Origin: Bacillota bacterium
GTDB taxonomy: Bacteria; Bacillota; Clostridia; Oscillospirales; Ruminococcaceae
Assembly: GCA_023391005.1 (NCBI GenBank)
Contig: JAEWBS010000016.1
Span: 1 to 12,143 of the forward strand
DNA length: 12,143 bases
Direction: 5' to 3'
Shown one piece after another: positions 1 to 5,600 of this stretch (the stretch's first letter is position 1; every line of letters begins with the position of its first letter). The translations under genes were made by a program, and so were the position numbers. The notes under the pieces are model-generated. The model did no database searches and was not told the DNA's origin. It saw only the letters and a list, made by a program, of their open reading frames with translations.

Positions 1-470
1 GATTAGATGGCGTAACCGACATTTTAAAACAATTCATTCTCAGTCGCGAAAGCCAGCCGATGATGCAGACCTTTTTCAGTGCGCTGACGCCCAATGCCGT
101 GGCATGGTTTATCTTGCTTATATGCGGTTTCTGTGCGGTTTCGGCACCGATTATTGCGCTGACGCCCTGTGTCAAGGGGATGGGCTACGGCGTTTTGGCC
201 AGTGGGCTGCTGGCTTGCTATCCCGATTCGGCGATGCGATATATCTTCGTATTTCTGTTGCCGAACCTCATGATTTCGACCGTGACTATTATGTTTTGCT
301 GCTGCGACGCCATGCAGCTCAGTCAATATTTTTGGCAATCGGTCGCTGTTCAGCAGCGGGGGAGCACCGGCATTTCTCCAGGGTTGTTTTGCGGCAAGAT
401 GGTGCTGTATGGCATTTTTCTAATCGCGGGCGCCGCACTTGAGGCGTACAGCTATGTGCTATTCCTCTGA
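1..470 (+). CDS. spoIIM: SpoIIM-like (DUF95) integral membrane protein, 3' part
   Basis: The reading frame is open from base 3 to the TGA at 468-470, so the gene runs in from outside the window; the ATGs at 60 and 63 are internal. The visible ~155 residues are very hydrophobic, with about three membrane segments. The middle segment has a Gly-rich stretch ending in APII, then a short loop with VKGMGYG, and later an FLLPN motif followed by a Cys triplet. This pattern (helix, KG..G loop, LPxN, helix) resembles stage II sporulation protein M, which acts with SpoIID and SpoIIP in the peptidoglycan remodelling that drives engulfment. A Xer recombinase lies next to it, and in Bacillus spoIIM is also near xerD. 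It converges with the recombinase gene and overlaps it by 12 nt. The family call rests on motif pattern only; another DUF95-type membrane protein is possible. Confidence 0.6.
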   Translation, partial: LDGVTDILKQFILSRESQPMMQTFFSALTPNAVAWFILLICGFCAVSAPIIALTPCVKGMGYGVLASGLLACYPDSAMRYIFVFLLPNLMISTVTIMFCCCDAMQLSQYFWQSVAVQQRGSTGISPGLFCGKMVLYGIFLIAGAALEAYSYVLFL

Positions 471-1490
471 GGGTGCTATATCATCCGTCAGCTTTTTGGC
501 GCGCCTTTTTTGCGCAAGGGGAGAACTGTCCGCCGCCTGCTCAAGCTGCCGGTTGGAGACGTGGGTATAGATCTCGGTCGTGTTTAGATTCGAGTGCCCA
601 AGAATCTCTTTTAAAATACGTACATCCACATTGCCGTATTGATACATCAGCGTCGCGGCGGTATGGCGCAATTTGTGCGGTGTGTAGCCCTTGCCCGAAA
701 GACCGGCGCTTTTCAGACAGTCGCCGATAATCTGCTGAACCCGACGGGGTGAAAGCCGTTTGCCGTTTTTACCTACAAAAAGCGCATCGTTTTGGCGTTT
801 AATTTGCTTGGAATCGGTTATGTAGGCATTTATAGCATCTAAACAAGCCTGATTAAGGTAAACAATGCGTTCTTTGTTGCCCTTGCCGAGCAATTTCAGC
901 GCATTGTCATCCCGAATATCCGCCCGGTTGATGGCCACCAATTCGGACAAGCGCATACCACAGTTTAAAAATAGCGTCAAAATACAATAATCACGCGCAT
1001 TATCGCGCGAATCCGCCGTTTCGAGCAGATCGTTACTCTCATCCAGCGTCAAATATTTGGGCAGCGCCCGTTTAGTTTTGGGCCTGTCCAAATTTTTTAT
1101 CGGATTATCGGTCATATATAGCGTTTTTGTCGATAAAAACTTATAAAATGAGCTGAGGGTGGAAATTTTTCGGGCGCGCGCACTCGAAGCATTGCCAAGC
1201 TCATTATGGGCAAAGTTGAGATAGGCGTAAATGTCGGCTAATGTGATGCCGCAGATTGATTCAACCGGAACATCGGCAATGGATGTTTCGGCTAGAGTTT
1301 CAGCGTTAAGCTGCTCAGCACGGTGCAGCTTTAAAAATCTTAAAAAGGTACGCAGTTCAATGTAGTAACCGTCTACTGTGCGCGGAGATAAGCCGCGAAT
1401 TGTTAGTGTGTATGATAAAAATTCACGCAACGGTTCAGGGCAATCGTTAAAAGGCGCATATTTAGATTTGCTATTTAAGATGGCAGGCAT
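459..1490 (-). CDS. Xer-family tyrosine recombinase (XerC/XerD type)
   Basis: Site-specific recombinase of 343 residues. The N-terminal SAM-like core-binding domain spans about residues 20-125 (SPRTVDGYY, RKISTLSSFYKFL). The catalytic domain spans about 145-320. All six catalytic residues are visible: R180 (GMRLSEL), K203 (GKGNKER), H272 and R275 (HKLRHT), H299 (LGHSN) and nucleophile Y308 (IYTHV). XerC and XerD resolve chromosome dimers at dif. Intact catalysis and full length (slightly longer than the usual ~300, with a polar tail) indicate an active enzyme. The ATG at 1488-1490 is preceded by AAAGGAG about 8 nt upstream. It stands alone, convergent with the SpoIIM-like gene. Flanking genes are chromosomal, so it reads as a resident recombinase rather than a phage integrase. 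Which paralogue it is (XerC or XerD) cannot be settled from the sequence. A perfect inverted repeat lies 28 nt upstream of the start. Confidence 0.93.
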   Translation of the reverse strand: MPAILNSKSKYAPFNDCPEPLREFLSYTLTIRGLSPRTVDGYYIELRTFLRFLKLHRAEQLNAETLAETSIADVPVESICGITLADIYAYLNFAHNELGNASSARARKISTLSSFYKFLSTKTLYMTDNPIKNLDRPKTKRALPKYLTLDESNDLLETADSRDNARDYCILTLFLNCGMRLSELVAINRADIRDDNALKLLGKGNKERIVYLNQACLDAINAYITDSKQIKRQNDALFVGKNGKRLSPRRVQQIIGDCLKSAGLSGKGYTPHKLRHTAATLMYQYGNVDVRILKEILGHSNLNTTEIYTHVSNRQLEQAADSSPLAQKRRAKKLTDDIAPSEE

Positions 1491-1518
1491 GGTGCATGCT
1501 CCTTTTGATTTTTATCGC

Positions 1519-1558
1519 TCTCCAACTTCGCTAAATAAATATTTAGCGAAGTTGGAGA
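1519..1558. repeat. Perfect 19-bp inverted repeat with a 2-nt centre, upstream of the recombinase gene
   Basis: Arms 1519-1537 and 1540-1558 are exact reverse complements around AA at 1538-1539. The outer part is TCTCCAACTTCGCTAAATA. The inner 28 nt (1525-1552) divide as 11-bp arm ACTTCGCTAAA, 6-nt centre TAAATA, 11-bp arm TTTAGCGAAGT, which is the geometry of Xer dif sites. It lies 28 nt before the recombinase start and just outside its Shine-Dalgarno sequence. Neither side is followed by a proper U-run, so it is a poor intrinsic terminator. It could be a recombination site, an operator for a dimeric regulator, or a 5'-UTR hairpin. Confidence 0.9.
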
Positions 1559-1562
1559 AGGC

Positions 1563-1578
1563 ATTATTTTAAAATAAT
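1563..1578. repeat. 16-bp perfect AT-only palindrome
   Basis: ATTATTTTAAAATAAT is a perfect palindrome made only of A and T, 4 nt beyond the larger inverted repeat on the side away from the recombinase gene. It may be a regulator operator, or simply AT-rich promoter-region sequence. The function is unknown. Confidence 0.7.
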
Positions 1579-1604
1579 AGATATTTACACATTGCGCGTA
1601 AGTA

Positions 1605-1619
1605 TATCCTATCCTATCT
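1605..1619. repeat. Three pentamer units TATCC, TATCC, TATCT
   Basis: Three head-to-tail copies, the last with one change, lie in the recombinase upstream region. This short low-complexity tract could be prone to slippage. No function is evident. Confidence 0.5.
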
Positions 1620-1680
1620 GCACATTATCTTCCATCTTCCGATGCATCCGTCCCAGCTTCGGAGCTTACATGCGATTCAA

Positions 1681-1698
1681 TATCTTTATCTTTATCTT
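1681..1698. repeat. Three perfect tandem copies of TATCTT
   Basis: Exact hexamer triplication in the recombinase upstream region. On the minus strand it reads AAGATA three times and sits between a TTGCGC and a TATTGA. Those are too far from consensus to call a promoter. Confidence 0.6.
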
Positions 1699-1872
1699 TG
1701 CGCAAATGTCCACGGTATAAATTACAAAGGTAGTGTACGCGGTAAAACCAACGCAACAATTCGAAATAATCGTTAAGGCCGTATATTTGCTACAAGTTTA
1801 CTAAAACAGCCACGGAATAATCGCTCTCGCATCGAAAACACTATAACAAAAAGGTTTTGGAGGTGCTCTGAA

Positions 1873-2046
1873 TTGAATTTGATAAAATGTGCACACCACT
1901 GTATCCATCAAACGGACGGTTATTGCACATTGCAGCAGTTAAACCAGAGCAACGCCAGCACAAATGCAGACTGCATCTATTTTAGCAGCACATCAAGCGA
2001 ACAGCCGCCGCAAATCGCTGACACTTTTAACAGCAACCAGCTTTAG
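1873..2046 (+). CDS. Small Cys-rich conserved-type hypothetical protein (57 aa, TTG start)
   Basis: A 57-codon frame beginning with TTG at 1873 and ending with TAG at 2044-2046. GGAGG lies 9 nt before the TTG, a strong ribosome binding site that decides the start. Four cysteines at residues 6, 10, 18 and 34 give the pattern CxxxC-x7-C-x15-C, with CIHQTDGYCTL in the middle and DCIYF near the end, plausibly a small metal-binding fold. From memory this layout matches a family of ~40-60-residue clostridial proteins, sometimes mislabelled hydroxymyristoyl-ACP dehydratase in databases; no function is established. Its last 54 nt overlap the 3' end of radA on the other strand, and the conserved-looking part ends at about residue 37, before the overlap. 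The poor-looking residues 38-57 may just be read-through to the next stop. Confidence 0.72.
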   Translation: MNLIKCAHHCIHQTDGYCTLQQLNQSNASTNADCIYFSSTSSEQPPQIADTFNSNQL

Positions 2047-3366
2047 TTCAGGATAATTGGCAATATTGATGCCTTCGGCGTTTTGTTGCGGCAAAACAAT
2101 TTGCCTAAAACCTAACCGATATGCCTCCCCTACGCGCTGCTGCGCACGGCTGACGGTACGAATCTCGCCCGCGAGCCCCACCTCGCCAAATGCCGCAAGC
2201 GTCGCATCAATTGGCTTGTCCAAAAGATTTGAGATCAAAGCTAACACAACCGACAAATCGGCGGAGGGCTCATCAAGCCGCAATCCGCCTGCCACGTTAA
2301 TGTACACATCCAGTGTTCCAAAAAAATAACCGCAACGCTTTTCAAGCACCGCCAATAGCATCGCCGTACGGTTAAAATCAAAACCGTTGGTGCTTCGTTT
2401 CGGTACCGGATAGCTGCTTTTGCTGACCAGCGCTTGAATTTCCGCCAAAATCGGCCGAGTGCCCTCAATGACAGCGGTCACACAGGTGCCCGAAGCATGC
2501 TCGGGGCGGCCCGACAACAGCAAAACCGAAGGGTTGTCCACCTCTTCAAGGCCCCGGTCGGTCATTTCAAACACACCAATTTCATTGGTTGAGCCAAAAC
2601 GGTTTTTAATCGCGCGCAAAATACGGTAAGAGAGATTGCGCTCCCCTTCAAAATACAGCACGGCATCGACCATGTGTTCTAAAACCTTTGGCCCGGCAAT
2701 TGCGCCATCCTTATTGACATGACCGACCAAAAACAGCGGTATTTCCCTGTCCTTTGCGGCACGGGTCAGTCGCTGCGTACATTCCCTGACCTGCGTAACG
2801 CTGCCGGATGAGGACGAAAGTGTTGAAAGACTGATGGTCTGTATGGAGTCGATGATGACAAGATCGGGACTGTGCTGCGCGATCGTTGCCAGAATTTGAT
2901 CCAGATCGGTGCTGGCGCAGATGAGCATTTGGTTGCTGTTGGCGTCCAGCCGCATGGCGCGCAGCTTAATCTGCCGGATGCTCTCTTCGCCTGTAACATA
3001 CAGCACCTTGAGCATGGCCGAGAGCGGCTGGCACATTTGCAGCAGCAACGTGGATTTACCGATGCCCGGATCGCCGCTAATCAGCACCACCGAGCCCGGC
3101 ACCATTCCCCCACCCAACACGCGATCCAGTTCGGTGATGCCCGTGATATAGCGAATCTCCTCGCCCGATTCCACCTCGTTCAAGGATGAAACCACGGCGG
3201 CAAGCGCCTGCGAAGCCATGCCGCCGGTCAGCTTTTGTGGTATTTGCGCCTTAAGCTCTTCATTCATGGTGTTCCAATTGCCGCAATCTGGGCATTTGCC
3301 CAGCCATTTTGCGCTCTCAAAACCGCACTCCGAGCAAATGAATACCTGCTTAATTTTTTGCGCCAT
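1993..3366 (-). CDS. radA: DNA repair protein RadA (RecA-like, Lon-related)
   Basis: RadA promotes branch migration and processing of recombination intermediates in DNA repair. In order: a C4 zinc finger (C11, C14, C25, C28 in ICSECG...CPDCG); an N-terminal linker; the RecA-like ATPase with Walker A GDPGIGKST at about 98-106 and Walker B LVIIDS near 170; the RadA signature KNRFG near 250; and a C-terminal Lon-protease-like domain. I start at the ATG at 3364-3366 (MAQKIKQVF), giving 457 residues, the usual length. An upstream in-frame GTG at 3388-3390 would add eight residues not expected in the family. With the ATG start it overlaps the end of cwlD by 17 nt, so it is probably translationally coupled to cwlD and transcribed from the promoter before it. 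No strong terminator is seen after its stop. Confidence 0.96.
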   Translation of the reverse strand: MAQKIKQVFICSECGFESAKWLGKCPDCGNWNTMNEELKAQIPQKLTGGMASQALAAVVSSLNEVESGEEIRYITGITELDRVLGGGMVPGSVVLISGDPGIGKSTLLLQMCQPLSAMLKVLYVTGEESIRQIKLRAMRLDANSNQMLICASTDLDQILATIAQHSPDLVIIDSIQTISLSTLSSSSGSVTQVRECTQRLTRAAKDREIPLFLVGHVNKDGAIAGPKVLEHMVDAVLYFEGERNLSYRILRAIKNRFGSTNEIGVFEMTDRGLEEVDNPSVLLLSGRPEHASGTCVTAVIEGTRPILAEIQALVSKSSYPVPKRSTNGFDFNRTAMLLAVLEKRCGYFFGTLDVYINVAGGLRLDEPSADLSVVLALISNLLDKPIDATLAAFGEVGLAGEIRTVSRAQQRVGEAYRLGFRQIVLPQQNAEGINIANYPELKLVAVKSVSDLRRLFA

Positions 3367-4087
3367 CGACAATGTTCCCTTCTGTTTCACTCTGCATTTG
3401 CAGCTCGGTCACCGACTGCAATATTTTAAACGCCAGTTGCTGTTGATAATCGGCTTTTAATAACCGCTGACTATCCTCGGGGTTCGAGATAAAGCCACAT
3501 TCGACCATCACAGCCGGATTGCTCATATGGCTGAGCAAATAGAGGTTGTTACCGGCAGCTTTAATTTCCCGCTTGTTGTCGGGTTGGAGCGCCTCGCGGA
3601 TATTATCCTGTATTTTTTGTGCCAGCACACGGCTTTGCACATTTTCGGTGCTATAAAACACCTGTGTCCCCCATGAGGATTGCTGCGGAAAATAATTTTG
3701 ATGGATGCTGACAAACACCGCGTTCGGATATTTTTTAGCCAACGCCAACCGCTGGTGAATATCCGATACCTTCTGTTTGCGTACGCCGGTAATGCCTTCC
3801 TCATGCACTGAACGGTCAGTGCTGCGCACCATGACGACATCATAACCGCCCAATTGTGCCAGACTGCAAAGCTTCTGGGCGATGGCCAGATTAATATCTT
3901 TTTCTATGACGCCGCCAACACCCGTAGCGCCGCCATCCATACCGCCATGGCCTGCGTCGATGATAATCACCGGAGAAGCCGGCACATGCAGACTATTTAC
4001 AACCTTTGCCACCGAATAAACCCCAAGCCCACAGGCAAAAGCCAACAGAACACTCAACGCAATACAAAAGTATATCTTTTTACGCAT
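3350..4087 (-). CDS. cwlD: N-acetylmuramoyl-L-alanine amidase, CwlD type (spore cortex)
   Basis: A 245-residue Amidase_3 enzyme with an N-terminal signal/anchor helix (about residues 5-30). The catalytic domain follows directly, with zinc ligands H47 (DAGHGG), E62 (GVIEKD) and H129 (SIHQN), and the catalytic glutamate E196 (VECGF). The family cleaves the amide bond between muramic acid and the stem peptide. The short single-domain form with a membrane anchor and no cell-wall-binding repeats is typical of CwlD, which with PdaA makes muramic delta-lactam in the spore cortex. B. subtilis CwlD is similar in length. GGAGGTG lies about 5 nt before the ATG. It is the first gene of a cwlD-radA pair. 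An ordinary vegetative amidase is the alternative, but length and architecture favour CwlD. Confidence 0.88.
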   Translation of the reverse strand: MRKKIYFCIALSVLLAFACGLGVYSVAKVVNSLHVPASPVIIIDAGHGGMDGGATGVGGVIEKDINLAIAQKLCSLAQLGGYDVVMVRSTDRSVHEEGITGVRKQKVSDIHQRLALAKKYPNAVFVSIHQNYFPQQSSWGTQVFYSTENVQSRVLAQKIQDNIREALQPDNKREIKAAGNNLYLLSHMSNPAVMVECGFISNPEDSQRLLKADYQQQLAFKILQSVTELQMQSETEGNIVDGAKN

Positions 4088-4149
4088 ATTGCCACCTCCC
4101 CCACAGCATTGATATGCGTGAAAGATGGGCCCAATGCCAATTTACTTTA

Positions 4150-4178
4150 ATCATACCAGAATTGGAACAAACGTTCAA
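4150..4178 (-). promoter_or_regulatory. Probable housekeeping (sigma-A type) promoter for cwlD-radA
   Basis: On the minus strand, TTGAAC (4173-4178), a 17-nt spacer and TATGAT (4150-4155), with TGG before the -10 as an extended -10. Initiation near 4143 gives a leader of about 55 nt before cwlD. The -35 matches TTGACA at four of six positions and the -10 matches TATAAT at five of six. This would give vegetative expression of a gene usually read during sporulation. I do not see a clear sporulation-sigma promoter here. Confidence 0.6.
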
Positions 4179-4189
4179 TAGCCAGTTAA

Positions 4190-4223
4190 AAATATAAGAC
4201 CGGCAACTGCCGGTCTTATATTT
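4190..4223 (-). terminator. Rho-independent terminator of the tRNA operon
   Basis: A perfect 15-bp stem (4190-4204 with 4209-4223) closes a 4-nt loop. On the minus strand the GC core GACCGGC/GCCGGTC is followed by TTATATTTTT. It begins 4 nt after the CCA end of tRNA-Cys, and the cwlD promoter starts just beyond it, so it insulates the tRNA operon from cwlD-radA. Confidence 0.9.
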
Positions 4224-4227
4224 GCTT

Positions 4228-4301
4228 TGGAGGCGCCACCCGGAATCGAACCGGGGGTAAAGGTTTTGCAGACCTCTGCCTTACCGCTTGGCTATGGCGC
4301 C
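4228..4301 (-). tRNA. tRNA-Cys (anticodon GCA)
   Basis: A 74-nt cloverleaf with the CCA end encoded. The acceptor GGCGCCA pairs with TGGCGCC, discriminator U. The anticodon stem AGAGGT/ACCTT region surrounds the loop CTGCAAA, giving GCA, which reads UGC/UGU. The T arm carries GGTTCGATTCC. It is the last tRNA of the four-gene operon, directly before the terminator. Confidence 0.96.
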
Positions 4302-4364
4302 ATATAAACGGGCAACACAAAGCTGCGCCGTTTGCCTGAAAATGCTTCAGACTTTAAGATAAAA

Positions 4365-4440
4365 TGGAGCGGGTTACGAGGCTCGAACTCGCTACCTCCA
4401 CCTTGGCAAGGTGGCGCTCTACCAAATGAGCTAAACCCGC
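4365..4440 (-). tRNA. tRNA-Gly (anticodon GCC)
   Basis: A 76-nt cloverleaf with encoded CCA. The acceptor GCGGGTT pairs with AACCCGC, discriminator U. Anticodon stem CCACC/GGTGG surrounds loop TTGCCAA, giving GCC. The D arm is AGCTCATTTGGTAGAGC and the T arm contains GTTCGAGCC. It is separated from tRNA-Cys by 63 nt, which can form a small hairpin (CTGAA/TTCAG, 4335-4349). Confidence 0.96.
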
Positions 4441-4444
4441 ATAA

Positions 4445-4520
<76 letters not shown>

Positions 4521-4561
4521 ATTATTCTGCCTTGGCAAAACCGCCGCAGGCGAGAGCAAAA

Positions 4562-4638
4562 TGGCGACCCGGATGGGACTCGAACCCACGACCTCTAGCG
4601 TGACAGGCTAGCGTTCTAACCGACTGAACTACCGGGCC
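4562..4638 (-). tRNA. tRNA-Asp (anticodon GTC)
   Basis: A 77-nt cloverleaf with encoded CCA. The acceptor GGCCCGG pairs with CCGGGTC with one G-U, discriminator G as expected for Asp. Anticodon stem CTAGC/GCTAG surrounds loop CTGTCAC, giving GTC. It is the first tRNA in the operon, about 63 nt downstream of the predicted start of transcription. Confidence 0.96.
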
Positions 4639-5021
4639 ATATTGGTCTTACAAACGAGCCATATGGCAGCCAGGCCAACCAGCGGTCATCGTTTCAGCGA
4701 CTTTGTTATTATATAATAGTTACACAGATTTGTCAACAGCTTTATCACAAAAAACCAAAAGAAATAAAGCTAAAGCATGGTTTTGGGTTTTGCAATAGGT
4801 AAAATCGCCTCTTGAATATCCCGCACGCCCTCGGGTGTAACCGGTGAATATACAACGTTAAAGCATGCGTCGAAATGCGATAAAATACACAGTTTAAAAG
4901 TGCAAAACAACACTGTATGAAAGGACATGCCGCCGCGTGTACTTTTGAGGCGACTTGATGAATAGTTTGATCTGTTGCGGCAAAAAGTAATTCTAAGAAA
5001 TTGTGAAAGGGGTTTTAAAAA
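4639..5021. other. Intergenic region between the tRNA operon and the small spore-type gene
   Basis: This 383-nt divergent region holds the tRNA promoter (4708-4736) and about 285 nt before the plus-strand gene at 5022. I find no RNA gene. No convincing promoter close to consensus for the plus-strand gene is visible, which fits use of a sporulation sigma factor but does not show it. An 86-codon minus frame across 4770-5030 lacks a ribosome binding site and gives an implausible protein. Confidence 0.6.
4708..4736 (-). promoter_or_regulatory. Perfect consensus sigma-A promoter of the tRNA operon
   Basis: On the minus strand TTGACA (4731-4736), exactly 17 nt, then TATAAT (4708-4713). Both hexamers match consensus at six of six positions. 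The predicted start is near 4701, about 63 nt before tRNA-Asp. Such strength is normal for stable RNA genes. Confidence 0.95.
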
Positions 5022-5204
5022 ATGGAGCACAAAAGAATCGTCCGAGGCAACAACACCACCGTTCCTACCGGCGCGGAGCTGTTAAGCGCCTTTGAAACCT
5101 ACGCCGTAACCGAAAAGCACAAAGCCGGAAGAGGTGACGCGCCGCTCAACAGTGCAGAATGCGTTGCCGCCAGTAGAGAATTTATGATTGAAAACAAAAA
5201 ATAA
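5022..5204 (+). CDS. Small protein resembling the clostridial DUF3787 spore-surface family
   Basis: A 60-residue soluble, charged protein with no signal peptide. AAAGGGG lies about 9 nt before the ATG at 5022. The C-terminal half has an aromatic-Ala motif (TYAVTEKHK), a short DAPLNS turn and a helix ending AASREFMIENKK. From memory this resembles the pattern of DUF3787 proteins (annotated CDIF630_02480 family spore surface protein), where an AAW.N motif is followed by VPIPSE, a V..A helix and a terminal NQK. The usual Trp is Tyr here. The gene stands alone on the plus strand, 18 nt from the convergent end of the ComEA-like gene. The family link is tentative; the ORF itself is well supported by its ribosome binding site and codon pattern. 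Confidence 0.75.
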   Translation: MEHKRIVRGNNTTVPTGAELLSAFETYAVTEKHKAGRGDAPLNSAECVAASREFMIENKK

Positions 5205-5222
5205 TGCCGGTCTTCCCTATTT

Positions 5223-5582
5223 TTATACCGTAATTCGTTCGGAAATCGCTTCGTAGATTGCCTGACCGATACCTTTTACCTGCAACAGCTGCTCCTTTTG
5301 AGAAAACCCGCCGTTTGCTTCGCGATAAGCGATGATTTCTCCAGCCAGCACGGGGCCGATTTTAGGCAACTCTTGTAGTTCCTCGGCGGTAGCATGGTTC
5401 AGGTTCACCAAATAGGCCGACGAGGTTGACGGCAACTCTGCGTACGCCTCGGTGGCAACGCCATGATCGTACAAGCGGTTTTCCCACAGCATAATACCGA
5501 TCAAAACAAGGAACAGGCCAAGACAGTAGACCAGAATAAACCAGAGCCAGCGCTTTTGCTGCTTGAGTTGTTCTGTCACCAT
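5223..5582 (-). CDS. Short ComEA-like helix-hairpin-helix protein with membrane anchor
   Basis: 119 residues: a short basic cytoplasmic start, one transmembrane helix (about 12-33), a linker, then a ComEA-type tandem helix-hairpin-helix domain (about 58-119). The signature VNLNHATAEELQELPKIGP is followed by AGEIIAYREANGGF and VKGIGQAIYEAI. This domain binds duplex DNA without sequence preference; in competence, ComEA holds DNA at the outer face of the membrane for uptake. It lacks the SLBB domain often present between the helix and the HhH region, and comEC is not next to it. AAAGGAG lies about 8 nt before the ATG. It is the last gene of the ylmH-to-comEA run, 18 nt after the HAD gene. A role in transformation is inference; it may be a minimal ComEA or an unrelated anchored DNA-binding protein. 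Confidence 0.85.
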   Translation of the reverse strand: MVTEQLKQQKRWLWFILVYCLGLFLVLIGIMLWENRLYDHGVATEAYAELPSTSSAYLVNLNHATAEELQELPKIGPVLAGEIIAYREANGGFSQKEQLLQVKGIGQAIYEAISERITV

Positions 5583-5600
5583 CTTTGCCGCTCCTTTACA

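Larger units (their letters stand above)
1491..1872. other. Divergent intergenic region between the recombinase and the Cys-rich small gene
   Basis: AT-rich 382-nt gap separating two divergent genes. I see no convincing ORF or RNA gene in it. It holds a perfect 19-bp inverted repeat (1519-1558), a 16-bp AT palindrome (1563-1578), and two short tandem repeats (1605-1619 and 1681-1698). No promoter close to the housekeeping consensus is obvious on either strand. The only clear translation signals are the Shine-Dalgarno sequences next to the two flanking genes. Confidence 0.7.

Noticed and set aside
60..470. The ATG at 60 as the start of the SpoIIM-like gene
   Set aside because: The frame stays open to the left edge with plausible protein sequence, and no ribosome binding site precedes the ATG, so the gene is cut by the window.
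1378..1572. 64-codon plus-strand ORF spanning the recombinase start and the palindrome
   Set aside because: Most of it is antisense to the recombinase N-terminus, the rest translates the palindrome, and no ribosome binding site is visible.
3367..3390. GTG start that would lengthen RadA by eight residues
   Set aside because: RadA proteins start just before the zinc finger; the ATG at 3366 gives the family N-terminus and the usual length.
4770..5030. 86-codon minus-strand ORF between the tRNA operon and the small plus-strand gene
   Set aside because: It has no ribosome binding site, its start lies inside the plus-strand gene start, and the translation is rich in Cys, Phe and Ser with no recognisable domain.
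5205..5235. Bidirectional terminator between the small spore-type gene and the ComEA-like gene
   Set aside because: Only a 4-bp CGGT/ACCG stem with a long loop is visible. There is an A/T-rich run on the minus side, but the stem is too weak to call.
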